NCBI GenBank assembly: GCA_932521025.1
Contig: OW051471.1
Coordinates: 8,494,001-8,558,000 of the forward strand
Source: Oscheius onirici
Lineage: Eukaryota; Nematoda; Chromadorea; Rhabditida; Rhabditidae
Length of the DNA stretch: 64,000 nucleotides
Direction: 5' to 3'
Positions 27,182-38,632 of the stretch are shown here, piece by piece (position 1 is the first letter of the stretch; each line of letters starts with the position of its first letter). The translations under genes and the position numbers were made by a program. Under the pieces are notes generated by a model. That model searched no databases. It was not told where the DNA came from and was given only the letters and a program-made list of their open reading frames with translations.

Positions 27182-28377
27182 CTGAAAAATGAGTCAGTTA
27201 AAAAAGAGGAAATGGACGAAAAAGTAGGAAAACAAGATATTAAAAATGGTTTAAAGTCGTGGGAACTTGGCGTTTAGGTAAAAATGGCGGTAATTACATT
27301 ACGCAAATGTAGAGGTTCATCCGGAGAAAATAAGTTCAAAGTAGGTTGAAAACGAGTTTTACATGACGAAATCTGATAAAAGTGTTGGAACAATTGACCA
27401 GGAGGTTGTTTACATTGAGAGAGTGGCAAGTGGGTGTGAACTTTGGGCTTGTTTGAAAAGCAAAAGCGATCAATTGCAACAGCGAACTAATCTTGGAGGA
27501 CTCGCTTTCAGCGTCGACCTCTGGAGGACTGAAAACAATCGAAATACTGTTGAAATTCAGGAGAAGAAAAATGCAAAAACTTTCGACCATGGCAGGATTC
27601 GAACCTACAATCTTCTGCTCCGTAGGCAGACGCGTTATCCATTGCGCCACACGGCCATATTGACTTGACATTTCCTTGGGTGGTAAGTTCGATTGGAACC
27701 AATCGATTTAGACTGTTGAAGTGTGTTCTGTTCAAGTGACAGTCCTGAAGGTTCAAGGAATAAGCGATCTCATATGTCTGATGTTATATCTTGAAAATGT
27801 CTGGTTACCAAAGATCCAATGGTAACTTCAAAACCTCTTTTCAGTTATGCCTCTTTCCGTTTTGCATAATCGGGAGAACGATTCGCTTCGTTCAATCGCT
27901 CAACATCGACAGCGGCTGGTCTCCTTTTACAGACCGGGAAAATGGCCCGAGTACATGGAACAAGAAGCACCTCGACCGTTAGCAATGAATTGGCAGCGAA
28001 GCTAGAAGGGATCCCGAAGTCAAAGTAAGCTTGATCAAATGTAAAGTCTGTCCAGGCCATTTGTATTCTTCATCAAAGTCTGTGGCATCATTATATAGAG
28101 GCTTTTTCAATGGTCTTTCTCAACTTTTTCAATACTTGTTTTATCTCTTTCGTGAAAGTTCTTTACTATAGGTAGTGCAAAACTTATTTAAAAGGTGTTC
28201 GCAAGACATCCTTTGAAGAAACGGCTCCTACTATAGCTTTGTCCTTTTCCTTGTTATACTACACACAAAACGCCGATTCAGATAGAGAGTGGAACAATAT
28301 CAAAGACTTCTTTCCAGATTTACAACTTTCTAAACTTGCAATACCATTTTTTCTTCAGACTCTTCCTGTTCACGACG
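27182..28377. other. Intergenic, PFKFB to GGT
   Basis: Divergent promoter region for PFKFB (minus) and GGT (plus). It contains tRNA-Arg copy 4 with its conserved flanks to about 27740. Nothing else recognised. Confidence 0.6.
27584..27656 (-). tRNA. tRNA-Arg (ACG), copy 4
   Basis: Same 73-nt body, anticodon ACG. The 3' flank (AAAGTTTTTGCATTTTTC) differs by one base change before the T-run. Flanks on both sides resemble copies 2 and 3. Confidence 0.95.
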
Positions 28378-31300
28378 ATGGGAGTCTCCCTCTTGGCTGT
28401 CATGTTTTTGGTGACGACAACCGTCTTCCTTGTCCTTTTTCTCAAAGCGCCGTATTTAGAAGCAATAGGCGAGAAAACTTTCCATTCAAATAGTACTGAT
28501 GGAAAGTTCAAAAAAGCTGCTGTGGTCTCGGAGAATACTGTCTGTTCCGAAGCTGGCAGAAATGTCCTCCTAGCGGGAGGAAATGCTCCTGAAGCGGCTA
28601 TTGCGACTCTTCTCTGTATTGGCGTTGTTCATCCTCATTTGAGCGGACTCGGAGGAGGATTCTTGATGACCATTTACAATAGGTAATGTTGCAAATTTGT
28701 AGGCGAGAAACTAGTTCAGTACCACCAAAAAATGCTCGGCTGTGAATGCTCGTGAAACTGCTCCGCTGAAGGCGAACGCCACCATTTTCGTGAACAACAA
28801 GACAGAAAGTGAATACGGTATTTCATTTGATTTATAACGTAATTCTTCTAACTTTTAGGATACCGATCAGTTGCAATTCCATCGGAACTTCATGGACACT
28901 GGACCGTCTTCAACAAGTTCGGTTCTGGAAAGATCGCTTGGTCTCGGCTATTCGAAGACTCTATTCGTCTGGCTAGAGACGGCTATCCGTTTCCAGATCA
29001 TGTAAAGTTGGCCAACATCAAACAACAGACATTAGATGCTCCTCTTATGAAGTAAGAATTGTTTCATGCCGACTGGTTTGCTCATATTATTTCGCAGCGG
29101 ATCTCATGGCGAGTCTCTCTAATCTTTGAAACAGAAAATGGCTAATAGCAAAGATTTTGCGAAACTCAATCCAATCTTCAGAGATCTCCTCTATCATCCT
29201 GGAACAAAGAATTTCTTCACCGAAGGAGATATCGTCAAGAGGGAAAAACTGGCCAAGACTCTGGAAAGATTGGCGAATGCCAGAGACCCTGTCGAGTTGT
29301 TCTATCGCGGAGAAATGGCCAAGGAAATTGCAAAAGAGTTCGAAGAGAACGGTAAACTTTAATTCAGTATTACAAGGAGAATTGTAGGGGTAGATCCTAT
29401 TCTTGCCCCCCCCCCACCCCAGACCAATAGAGCCCCCCACCGCTCCAGCCCCCCACCTGTTCAGTAGAGCCCCCCACCATGCATGATGTTTACAATGTAA
29501 TTTGAAACTTCGAAATTCGGGTTTGGGATTTCATTATTTTCGATTTTTCTCCTTCTCTTGCCTCTCTGCTCTGTTTTTATCTTTTTTTTCGCTATTTTTC
29601 TGCTTCTTTTTTGTTGAAAAAGTTGTTCTAGACGTTGAAAAACATTTTAGACGGAAGATCCCGAGAAAAAAAAACCCATGTTTATTCCAGCAAAAAAGCA
29701 ATTTCCCTTGACTTCTTTATTTTTCTACCCATTTCAGTAAAATAGACCAAGTTGCAAAAATCGGCCTGTAAGATTGCAGGCCGATTTTTACAACTTTTTA
29801 TCCTGCTCTTTTTTCTTCAATTTTTTCTCTTTTTTTTTGTTAAAAAATTACTGTAAACAATATAACCACATTTTAGGCATAAAAACCCAAGAAAAAACCA
29901 GGTTAGTCCCTTTTTACTTCTCCAGAATACTATTTTTGCCTGATTCCTCTCCTTTTTCTTGTTTGTTCTCTATTTTCTTCTAGATTTCTCAGTTTTTTCT
30001 TCCTAAATTGTTTAGGCTACCCCAGAAATCATACTGAATCCTAAAATACAAAATTTGGGTGGGCAGTAGAAAATGGACATGTGGGGGGCAAGCATGGGAT
30101 GAGGGTGGGAGTTAAAAACAGGGCCTGAAGGTGGGGAATGAAAATGACTTCCGGGGGGGGGGGCTTATATGTGATAGGTCCGGGTATCGTATATAAGCAC
30201 CCCAATTTTCACGGTGGGGTGCTTATATGATATATTAACATCCTATATAAGCCCCCCGCCGCTCAGTCAAACTCCCCACCAATTGGGGGGCAAGATCACC
30301 CCATGTGGGGGTTTCCCTGAACATTTTCCCGTTGGTGGGGGGGGGGGGGGGGCGATTGTAGGATTTCTCCGAATTGTAGGAGGACTAATCGATCTCGAAA
30401 GCCTGGAAACTTATTCAACTCTGGTGCATGAGGAAGCATACATTTCCGAGCTCACAGACGAGCTGACACTTTGCGGACCTCCACTACCATCGTCTTTTGT
30501 TATCACTCAAAGTATTATCAGAACAATGCACGGTAAGAATTTTTCACAAATATTTACTGCAGATCTGTTAGCTTTCTACAAAGACGAGAAAAAGGTCGAT
30601 CTTTCCGATCCAAAGATCTTTCATCGGTACATTGAAGCGGCCAAATTTGCTTATGCCGAAAGGATGAAAATGGGAGATGCTGATTTTGTAGACGGAATGG
30701 ACAACTTGACGCACAGAATGCTCGAAAAGTTTTTCGTTTTTTTTTTTAATATTTGTACGCCAATTCTAGAGACTATCCCCGCCACATTGTTGAGAGAATC
30801 GAGAACCATCCGCTGCCACTCGATCATTACACGAACGAGCTTCTGAACATTCCCGAAGATCACGGAACTTCTTCTGTTTCGATCATTGATCAATATGGAA
30901 ATGCCGTGGTCGTAACATCGACCACTAATACCAAGTATGAAAAAATGCTTCTGTTCTGTCAATTTCTCAGATTCGGAAGCAGAATGGTCTCTCCAACACT
31001 GGGTATTCCTTGGAACAACGAAATGGACGACTTCTCGACTCCCGGACTGAAAAATCATTTTGGATTTCCACCTTCCAAGTCCAATTACATTGTTCCCGGA
31101 AAGCGACCGATGAGTTCGATGAGTCCTACAATCGCTTATGGTAAGGAAGACGGAAAGGTGAAGCTGGCTGTTGGAGCATCCGGTGGCACGTACATCATCT
31201 CGTCTGTGGCTCAGACTACTATCCAAAGTTTGCTCTTTGGAAAGTCGATCAAGGTACTGTTTTTTAAACAAATTTTCACGGTTTCTAATTGTTTGTTCCT

Positions 31301-31578
31301 GAACATTCAAAGCGAGATCCTCCTTTGATCCTCTGACAGTAATTTTACAGGAAGCCATTGATGCTCCCAGAATTCACAACGCGTTCAGTAACGAGACCAA
31401 GATCGAAGACGCTATTCCCAAGAAGATTGTCGAAGAACTCAAAGCTTACGGTCACGAAGTGACTCGAGTCAGATTTCTCCCTACAGCAGCTTCCGCTCTG
31501 AAAGTAGAAGACGATGGATACATTCACGCCAACACGGATTATCGAAAGACTGACAGAACTTTCCCGTCTGGTTTTTGA
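28378..31578 (+). CDS. Gamma-glutamyltransferase, about 595 aa, type II membrane protein
   Basis: Ectoenzyme that cleaves the gamma-glutamyl bond of glutathione and is processed into two chains. Exons: 28378-28682, 28720-28817, 28859-29001, 29135-29351, 30380-30728, 30770-30934, 30971-31253, 31351-31578; the total is divisible by three. The N-terminus is a signal anchor (MGVSLLAVMFLVTTTVFLVL). The small subunit begins at the nucleophile Thr, about residue 404, in EDHGTSSVSI; SSMSPT and GASGGTYI (oxyanion and substrate loops) follow. A TTCTTCAG acceptor ends 19 nt before the ATG. A 30-nt GTAAG...CAG segment at 30533-30562 is in frame either way; I keep it as coding because it falls on a conserved G-x-N-F-S stretch. 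The intron 29352-30379 holds a foldback element. Segment 29002-29051 looks like a duplicate of the start of exon 29135. AATAAA is at 31598. Confidence 0.9.
29751..29794. repeat. Inverted repeat/hairpin
   Basis: Arms of 18 nt with one mismatch (core AAAAATCGGCCTG and its exact complement) around an 8-nt loop. It sits between the two T-rich units of the intronic element. Confidence 0.9.
30191..30228. repeat. Perfect 13-bp inverted repeat
   Basis: ATATAAGCACCCC and its exact complement are separated by 12 nt. The same GCTTATAT/TATAAGC words recur at 30163 and 30245. Confidence 0.9.
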
Positions 31579-31603
31579 ATACGTAGGTGGTCCCGAGAAT
31601 AAA

Positions 31604-32750
31604 AAAGTGAATTAATGTGGAGCCACTCCGATTCGGGAGTTTTCAAAAGTGTTCTTTCTCCCCGGAGGGCATGTGTTGTGTTGTCGCGCGTGCCGTGGGC
31701 CTGATCGATTCTCGGCAGACTGACTGCTCTCTCCAAGTGCTCTCTGTCCCTCTTTTACCCCATTTTATCTGTTCGTTACTGCTCTGGAAGAGGAGAGGTC
31801 TCAATTATGTCCACGCAAGCGTTGCTCATTATTTCTAGGGAACAGTAGTAGAGAGGAGAGGAGGTCTGGACGGCTTTAGTTTAAGCACATAGATCAGGGG
31901 AAACCCTCAGAATTACGAGGGGAAAATAGCTATCGGGGAACAAGCTGTCAAACAGCAAACAGATGTCACTCGGCGGGAAGAGATGACTTGATGTCTTGCG
32001 ATGTTTCTCTCACGCACTTGTCACAGCTCTATTAGTGCAGTTTGAGTATAAACATGTCATTAGAAACTATGGACTTCCGTAACCATGTGAAGTGGACAGC
32101 AATAGCATAGATGTTGATTTCTAGAACTTATAGACAAGGAAGTGTTTTTTAAGTAACAGCTTTTAATGACATTCAGTTAACGCTTGCTTCTGATAAAGTT
32201 GTTTTTTTAGCTGGGGTTGGTTATGTTTGAAATCTGAGAACAAAATGTCGTGCAAAATGAGAAAGCCTTATTGTATTCGAAAAGGTACAGTATTGTTGTT
32301 GACGAAGGGAAGAAGCAATTGAATTCATATGCACATTCTTTGAAACCGATTCACAAACCATTCTTTTGTCACCTTCGACAATATGTTTTCTCTTCCAGCC
32401 GACATTTGTTCAGTTTCTAAAAACGGAGGCTGTTGATAGTTATGAGAGCCCCGAAAGAGCGCGCTGCTATTGGAAACGTAAACAAATGTCGCCGGATTGG
32501 TAGTAATTCCTTCTTTGTTCCTCGTTTCTTTTCTCGTTTTTTTCGGCAGATGAATTTAAGACATACAGAGAGTTACACTATTTCTAGGTCATGAGCATGT
32601 CGCACAGACGGTTCGAATGATTTCAGAAATAGTTGCGACTGTAAAATCGAACAGCCTTTTCTCAAAAATAACGGGAGTAACATGGACTTCGGTCCATAAT
32701 CTTTCTCATTTATATATTGATTTTTTCTCATCTTGATAATCTCTTTTCAG
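31604..32750. other. Intergenic, GGT to the Ly6-like gene
   Basis: 1.1 kb. No open frame with coding character. Begins just after the GGT polyadenylation signal and ends at the TTTTCAG acceptor of the next gene. Confidence 0.6.
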
Positions 32751-32752
32751 TA

Positions 32753-33383
32753 ATGCAACCGTCAGTAGTCCATCTAACATTACTAGCTTCAGTCCTAGGT
32801 AAGCGTTCCCCATTTATGATTTATGAAAAAAAAAGTTGTCTGCGTTCCCCATCATAGACGTAATATCCGGGTTTAGGGCTCAGCATGGCGGCTGGAAGTA
32901 GCTCCAAAAACTGCTCGGACGTGAAAGGAACCATTTCGTGCTACACCTGTATGGGAAGAGATATGGAAAACTGCGAGACTGGACTGACTTGCTGCAAAGG
33001 ATCCTGCTACAAATTAGTGGACACTGGCAAGTCTATCGTTTTCAAACAATAGCAGTCAAAAACTTTTATCAAAACTGCTTGTTGTCATGTCATTCTGAAA
33101 GGACTTACACGTACATTTTCAGATCACAATCTGATCGCTAAAGGCTGCACCAATGACGACGAAGAGGACGGATCCATGAAGAGAAGAACCTTGAACGTTG
33201 CCTTGTACTTTGCCAACAGAGAAAAGATTACCGGTTAGTCTAAACTCTTATAATCTAAAGAAACAACTTCTTACAGGAGAGTCCTACTTCTGCACTGGAA
33301 AGACCGAGTTCTGCAATAGAGGCGAAACTCTGTCTGTTGTCACTTCTGTAGTCGCCATTCTCGCTTTGGCTCTTTTCCACTAG
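32753..33383 (+). CDS. Ly6/ODR-2-like secreted, GPI-anchored protein, 137 aa
   Basis: Four exons: 32753-32798, 32877-33026, 33123-33233, 33277-33383. It has a signal peptide (MQPSVVHLTLLASVLG), a Cys-rich body beginning CYTCMG with CCKGSCYK and a terminal CNRG (the usual C-N end of a three-finger fold), then a hydrophobic tail (VVTSVVAILALALF) typical of GPI attachment. Nematode relatives modulate neurons at the cell surface; the ligand is unknown. Intron 2 has a GC donor (G|GCAAGT). An acceptor lies 2 nt before the ATG. AATAAA is near 33801. Confidence 0.8.
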
Positions 33384-33855
33384 ACTTTCTCCTATCACTG
33401 CCAATACCCTTATTGTATCTTTCATCCACACTAGATACCTAGACTTCTAATTCTCAATACCTTGCTCGGAAACGTGTCTTCGATATTGTACACATGCCTC
33501 GGCTTTCAGTTTTCGCAATTTCGTGTTCTGGATCTTCACAGAGTGTTAGTGATATAGAATTTATAAATGTTAGGTATTTTCCTATAATAAAGAGTTTACG
33601 CACGCACTATGTTTCTTGCAGGAGAAGATTTATGGGATGTCAAGCTGAACAACAGCTTCTTACTATGTCGTTGATAGCTTTCGTTATCAACTGTGGTAGT
33701 CTAGACCAGACTCTCAGTATCCAAAGATAGTTTTTCTGGCCATCTTTTCCCAGTTTCGTTGCCTCTTTCTCACATAACCTCGACAATAGACAGTCTTGCC
33801 AATAAAAGTCGTCTCAGCAATCGTCTTCCTTCATTTAGCAGCAATCCTTCTGTTC
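33384..33855. other. Intergenic, Ly6-like gene to lectin gene
   Basis: About 470 bp. The 3' UTR of the Ly6-like gene with AATAAA near 33801, then the 5' end of the lectin gene (TTTAGCAG before its ATG). No other feature. Confidence 0.6.
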
Positions 33856-35233
33856 ATGTGGCTGATACCTGTACTTTTGGGAGCTGTCTATCTTGGTAAG
33901 ACCCCCGCGACTCCTCGAAGCTCAAGTCACTGATTTTAGTCCACGGTCAAGACGTGACCTGTGACTTTGGATGGACGGCCTACGAACACGGCTGCTGGAT
34001 CGTAAATCAACAGGAATAAATAAAACAAGTTTATTCAGAAACAAACTTTCACTGCAACTGAAGGAAAGACATGGTTCCACGCTCAGGAAAGGTGCAAGGA
34101 GCACAGGGGAAAGCTGGCAATGTTCATGAACGAGCCACACTATAATGAAGCAATAAGCAGCTGGTTACTATCAAGGATTTGTGAATTATGCTCTTTCCAG
34201 CTGTCTTTGGACTTAAAAACATGGAGTCCATCTGGGTCGGAATGAAGCAGGTAGCCACCAAGAATTCAACCGAGTACAAGTTTAAATGCTCTAAAATGGG
34301 AGCAATAAAACCCTTCGAGCCCAACTTCATTACACCTCCACCGGGAACTCAAAATGGTCTAGCCTGTGGATATGTATGACCAATTGAAGGTAACAGAATG
34401 ATGAAGTTCAGGTCGAAAGAGATGGAGCTGGCAATTACAAATTAGCTGTCACCAGCTGTTTAGACACTGTCAAAGTCGCTCATTACGCCTGCTGGAAGAA
34501 GGACAAGACTACGTGTCCGATGAACGCGAGGAGTGTGAACGGAACCTGCGAATGCATTGCCGGATACATTGATGTAACCGAAGCAAACATAGACTACGGA
34601 AAGCTGACGTTTGTCAAGGTTTTGAAGCTCTCTCCATTTGGTTCAAAAAGTTTCAGGGAAAGAAGTGCGTCAGACAAAATACGTGTTTGATGGTCAAGGA
34701 CAAGCCTCTTGCAGTTACTTTCGTTGTCGAGTCTACAGCCACTGTTGGACAGGATCTTTTCAATAAGGTTCCTTCCAAAGCAGAGTTTACTCAATTCGAT
34801 TTGTAGGTTTTGAACTTCACTGACGAGGTTAAGGCCGGTCTCCCCAGCAATGCTTGGACAATGCTCGTCAACTTTGGCGGGGAGCATCTGCTAGACAGCA
34901 ATAGAACCTTCTTGAACGCCGAGTTCTCCAATTCAAAGAAAGCCTTGAACAGGGCCGCTCAACTACTGCCAGACAACAAGACCAACCTTATCGTCTTCAT
35001 GTTCATTGGAAGTTTTCCACAGGGAGGAAAGAACAGTGTCGACGTGGCCAAAGAGGTCGAAGTTTTTTGCCCAAGCAGCCAGCAACTTGCAGAGCGCCCG
35101 ATCCTTCCGTCTGATCATCGTCCCTATCACCCACAAGCTGGCCGGTAGAGAGACTGAGTTTCAGAGCAGTTTGAAAAACAAGGACGACTATGTTAAGCTG
35201 GAGGTAACCGATAGTAACGTTCAACAAAAATAG
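33856..35233 (+). CDS. Secreted C-type lectin with vWA-like domain, frame disturbed twice
   Basis: Exons 33856-33895, 33940-34001, 34039-about 34180, 34201-34373, 34412-34618, 34657-34767, 34807-35233. Signal peptide (MWLIPVLLGAVYL); CTLD with GWTAYEHGCW, TWFHAQERCKEHRGKLA and IWVGM; a Cys-rich linker (NGTCECIAGY); then a vWA-like domain whose MIDAS position reads E-S-T-A-T instead of D-x-S-x-S. Two problems. The CTLD frame needs either a 20-nt intron (34181-34200) or a 1-nt slip at a normal-looking 37-nt intron (34164-34200). At the T6 run 35063-35068 the frame must shift by one T to reach the C-terminal frame (FRLIIVPITHKLAG). It is either a recent pseudogene or carries two sequence errors. 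AATAAA at 35314. Confidence 0.7.
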
Positions 35234-35387
35234 TGCTGTTTAGCACTTCAAGCCTTCTGATGTTCATCTTCTTCTGCAGAAGACTTGCAACCCTTTTCTT
35301 CAGACCCCCGCCCAATAAAGCAATTTCTGTTGAATGAAAATGAACTAACCGCCAGAGATTTATTCTATCACGAAGTGTATCTTGTGT

Positions 35388-36084
35388 CTATCCTTCGACG
35401 AGGAGGGGAACGACGGTCATGGCCAGATCGTCGGGTCGAGCAATCTCCAGACATCTCTTGGCATCGTCCGTCGTCATCGCAGCCGTCCAGATGACCAATC
35501 TGTCGACCTTGATGTTGCCATTCTGTCTGAGAATCTCGATCTTGGTCGACTGTCCTGCTTCAATCACGCCGAAGACGGGCTTCACTCGGTAGAGATGATT
35601 GTCCGAGCATTTTACCTAAACAAGGCTTTGATTGATTATCAGTGGTTAGGGCAGAGAGAAAAACAGCAAAATTAGAACAAACCTTGAAAGCCCTGGGCTG
35701 ATTTCCCTCGTTGATGAGATTGAAAGACTGGAGTCCACCACGCACAGCCGACAAGACCTGTTTTGGCTCGGGACGAATGCTGACCAAATCCAGAGTAGCA
35801 GGAGAAGGTGGCATCATCATAGCCAGTGCAGCGGCTTTCTGATCAGCTCGGATGGCAGCATCTGCTCGGGCACTGGAGCTCTTCTTCTTCCTACTCGAGA
35901 TCATTTCCACCTCCTCCTTGAACGAGACCTTCTTTTTCGATTCTTTGCGGTTCTCACGACTCTTCGTCCGGTTTTCGTCTACTTTCCGAGTCTCCTTCTT
36001 CTTTTCCGATCTCCTGTCCCGGTCGGCCATGCAGTTGAATAGAGAGAGAAGAGCCACTGGTAGAGCTGCTAGTAGCCACAACAT
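35388..36084 (-). CDS. MSP-domain protein with N-terminal membrane anchor, 209 aa
   Basis: Exons 36084-35683 and 35615-35388. An N-terminal hydrophobic anchor (MLWLLAALPVALLSLF) is followed by a Lys/Arg/Ser-rich charged linker and a C-terminal major-sperm-protein fold (LDLVSIRPEPKQ, NLINEGNQPRAFKVKCS, VKPVFGVIEAGQS). MSP domains in VAP-type proteins bind FFAT-like peptides, and in sperm they build the cytoskeleton. Here the anchor is N-terminal, whereas VAPs are tail-anchored. A TTCAG acceptor lies 20 nt before the ATG, and the bestrophin stop is only about 205 bp upstream on the same strand, so the two could form an operon. Polyadenylation signal at 35364-35359 (minus). Confidence 0.85.
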
Positions 36085-36288
36085 CTTGGCGATCGATGTC
36101 CACAACTGAATTTTTTGTATTGCTTAAGTTTTTATTATTTTTGTTGAGAAAATATATGTTTGTTCTGTAATCCATTTTGTAATAAAAATTTCTGAATAAA
36201 ACTTTCTGAAAAACAATCAGAGAAAAAGTTTATTAATTGTTCCATACAGTTTGAGATCAATAAAAGCAAATAACGAATTCAAACAATC

Positions 36289-38632
36289 TCAACCACTGAA
36301 TGCGCGCTTCCTCATTTTGCTGCTCTTGGTCGAGTGAGTCGAATCGTTACTTCGACGTCGTTGTTCAGATTCCGCTCGACTCAGGGAGGGTTCTAAACTC
36401 TTTTCTTTGCAATTCAACACATCTCTACCAGAGTCAGATGAGTTTCTCTTCCCGCGTTCTTCCTCTTGAATCACCGGCAGTGTCTCTGAGGTACTGAACT
36501 TGACTCCGTCATCCTCCTCGTTCTCTTCATGATGTAAGGCAGAGCCATTCGACTGCACCACGTTCCCGTTTTCCGGCTGTTTTGCATGGTGATGATGTAA
36601 GAGACTGTGCGGATGCAGGTAGTTGGGATTATGGTGATGCATGGTGGGCATGCTCTTGTTGTGGAAGGACTCCCCAAACTGGCTTATGGAGTCCTCTCCG
36701 GGGCTAGGCGGTGCCTCTTCCGCAGTTCTGGCAGAAGCAGGCGGCCGTCGCTCGTACGATAATATGGTACTTCCTGAAAACGGTCGGATGAGATTCTATC
36801 GCTGTCGGTCGAAACTTACTGCGTCGACCGCTGCGCATCCTGCGAACGATTTCGCTCAATTTGCGAGATTGGTTGAAGAAAGACTGTGAAAAGGCGAGCG
36901 ACTCACCGCTTCCGCGGTGACTGTCCCTTCTCCAATCGAGTCCGGACACGGGCACCACGTCGGCGTCGTCTGAAACTGATTTTTCGATTATCACTGGAAG
37001 AAGCATACCAATGCTCATATTCTTTTGGACACTGTTTCGTCTAAGCATCACAAGATCATCCAGATGGGCACTGAAATCGTATTCTACAGAAACGATCAAC
37101 TAACGGTATGTTGGCGCAACTTCCAATCTGTGGATTCACAGGTCGGATAGCAGCTTCCGGGGTGTACAGCGGTTCGGCCATCACATCCTCCCAGAAGGCG
37201 TCCTTTTCAAGCTCTGGCGCCTTGTCGAACTGATCATCGACCATGCTCAGTCCGACTTGCAAGTTTCTGTCAAGGATCCAATTAGTTTCAAAGTCACTGA
37301 AAGTTCGGGTTAGAAAAGAAAGGAGCATTTGAATTACTCGTCATCTTCTCCCAGCGGGTTCAGCATCACCTGAAAGTTCAATTTGATGCCTCAGTTGATT
37401 TTAAAATCTCACTTCTGCTACTTTGATCCAGCCGATGAAAAAGATTATTTGAAGAATGGACATTATGGGAACATACAGGTCAATCTGAAAAGAATTGTTT
37501 GCTAAAATGAACAAACTAACAGTCGGTTTGAATCCAACATCGCTCAGGTTTCTTGTAGGAGAGAGATACTGCCGACCCATCAAAGCGACCATGAAAAATG
37601 TGCGGACAGCCAGATGAACGACCTGAAAGTGCTTTGTTCAGTGGGTCGTAGGTAAAATTTTACCTGAGTGTAGACTAGTGGAACAGGAACCCAATCGTAC
37701 AGAGTCAGAGAGAGCACCTGAGCGCGGAATATTCTAATTTTATCCAAAAGGTCGGTGTAGATGATGTCAGAAGCAATAAGTCCTAACTGCCTTGCCAATC
37801 GGAGTTCGGTAAAAATCCACTGCATTGGCTGCCAATATTTTTTGTACTGGGAGGCAACTCCGTCAAAATGTTCCAACTCCTTTTTAGTCATGAATCCGGC
37901 TGTTACCAAGTGATTCATAGTGGGAAATCGCTTTCGAACACTCATGGATACATCACGATAGACGATAGCCTGACAGAGAACCATGTAACGGACGGCATTT
38001 CTTCGAATGTTTCTCGCCTGCTCAGTTCGTCCTTCCACATGCGCGGAGATCATGAGACCGGGTCTGAAATAGACATGTTCTGCTTAAAGTTTAACGAGTT
38101 GAAGACCAAACTTTGCAATACGTTTGTTTGCTAGAGCTTATGCAAAAATCTGCTCCCGATCGTTCGACCCGGTGCCCTGCTTATCCTGTCTGTTCTCGAC
38201 AAAGCGGCCTCGTTTTGCATGGTTTCAGCTTTCAGAAGTGACTCACGTGTCTACCCATCCCATGTTGTCAAAGATATTTCCCCATCTGGTAAAAACGGCG
38301 GAGACGTAAAAACCAAGCATGAAGGTGATCGGAATGAATCCGGAGTAGGTATCAGCAAAAATGGTAATGTCCTCGAAAAGTCTGTTAGCTTGTTTCTGCC
38401 AAATATTGTGTCTTACTCTCTTTGTTTTGCTGTGAGGACGAGGCGATAGGTTACACTGAGAACGGAGTAGATGAAAAGCCAAACGCATAGTTCAGACCAG
38501 ACGGACTTCCAGATGGATCCCTGAACGTTCCTTCACAAAATTTTGTAAAAAGGTTACCTTCCAACGGAACAAAAGTCTATAGAGACAGAAAAATGAAGAA
38601 GAAGAAACGTCGAGCGAGTACGTTACGGTCAT
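36289..38632 (-). CDS. Bestrophin family anion channel, 602 aa
   Basis: Eleven exons: 38632-38558, 38520-38417, 38381-38247, 38063-37664, 37622-37521, 37484-37413, 37369-37338, 37296-37105, 37070-37009, 36969-36820, 36773-36289; the total is divisible by three. Hallmarks: MTVTYSLDV start, FRWKGSIWK, pore neck IPITFMLGFYV, RKRFPT (RFP-type motif), WVPVPLVYTQ, and the Ca2+-clasp acidic run NPLGEDDDDFETNW, fully conserved. This predicts a Ca2+-gated chloride channel. The C-terminus after about residue 400 is long, His-, Ser- and Glu-rich (HHHNPNYLHPH) and unrelated to vertebrate bestrophins. Introns of 35-41 nt. Polyadenylation signal at 36234-36229 (minus). Confidence 0.93.

Larger units (their letters stand above)
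29352..30379. repeat. Foldback, C/G-rich repetitive element filling a GGT intron
   Basis: This 1-kb intron is far longer than its neighbours. It holds a 10-C run (29406-29415), repeated blocks of the type GAGCCCCCCACC, an 11-G run (30153-30163), a 16-G run (30337-30352), a G4-type motif near 30083-30109, two hairpins, and two similar T-rich units (about 29540-29750 and 29800-30000). CTTGCCCCCC near the left end and GGGGGGCAAG at 30285-30295 are inverted copies. No coding capacity; it is probably a non-autonomous mobile element or a satellite-like insertion. Confidence 0.65.

Noticed and set aside
29540-30000. Plus-strand frames rich in Phe/Ser within the GGT intron
   Set aside because: Translations of poly-T tracts in the repetitive element; no coding signal.
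36879-36901. 23-nt GTGAG...ACAG candidate intron in bestrophin
   Set aside because: Removing it shifts the frame; reading through keeps the C-terminal frame and phase to the next exon.
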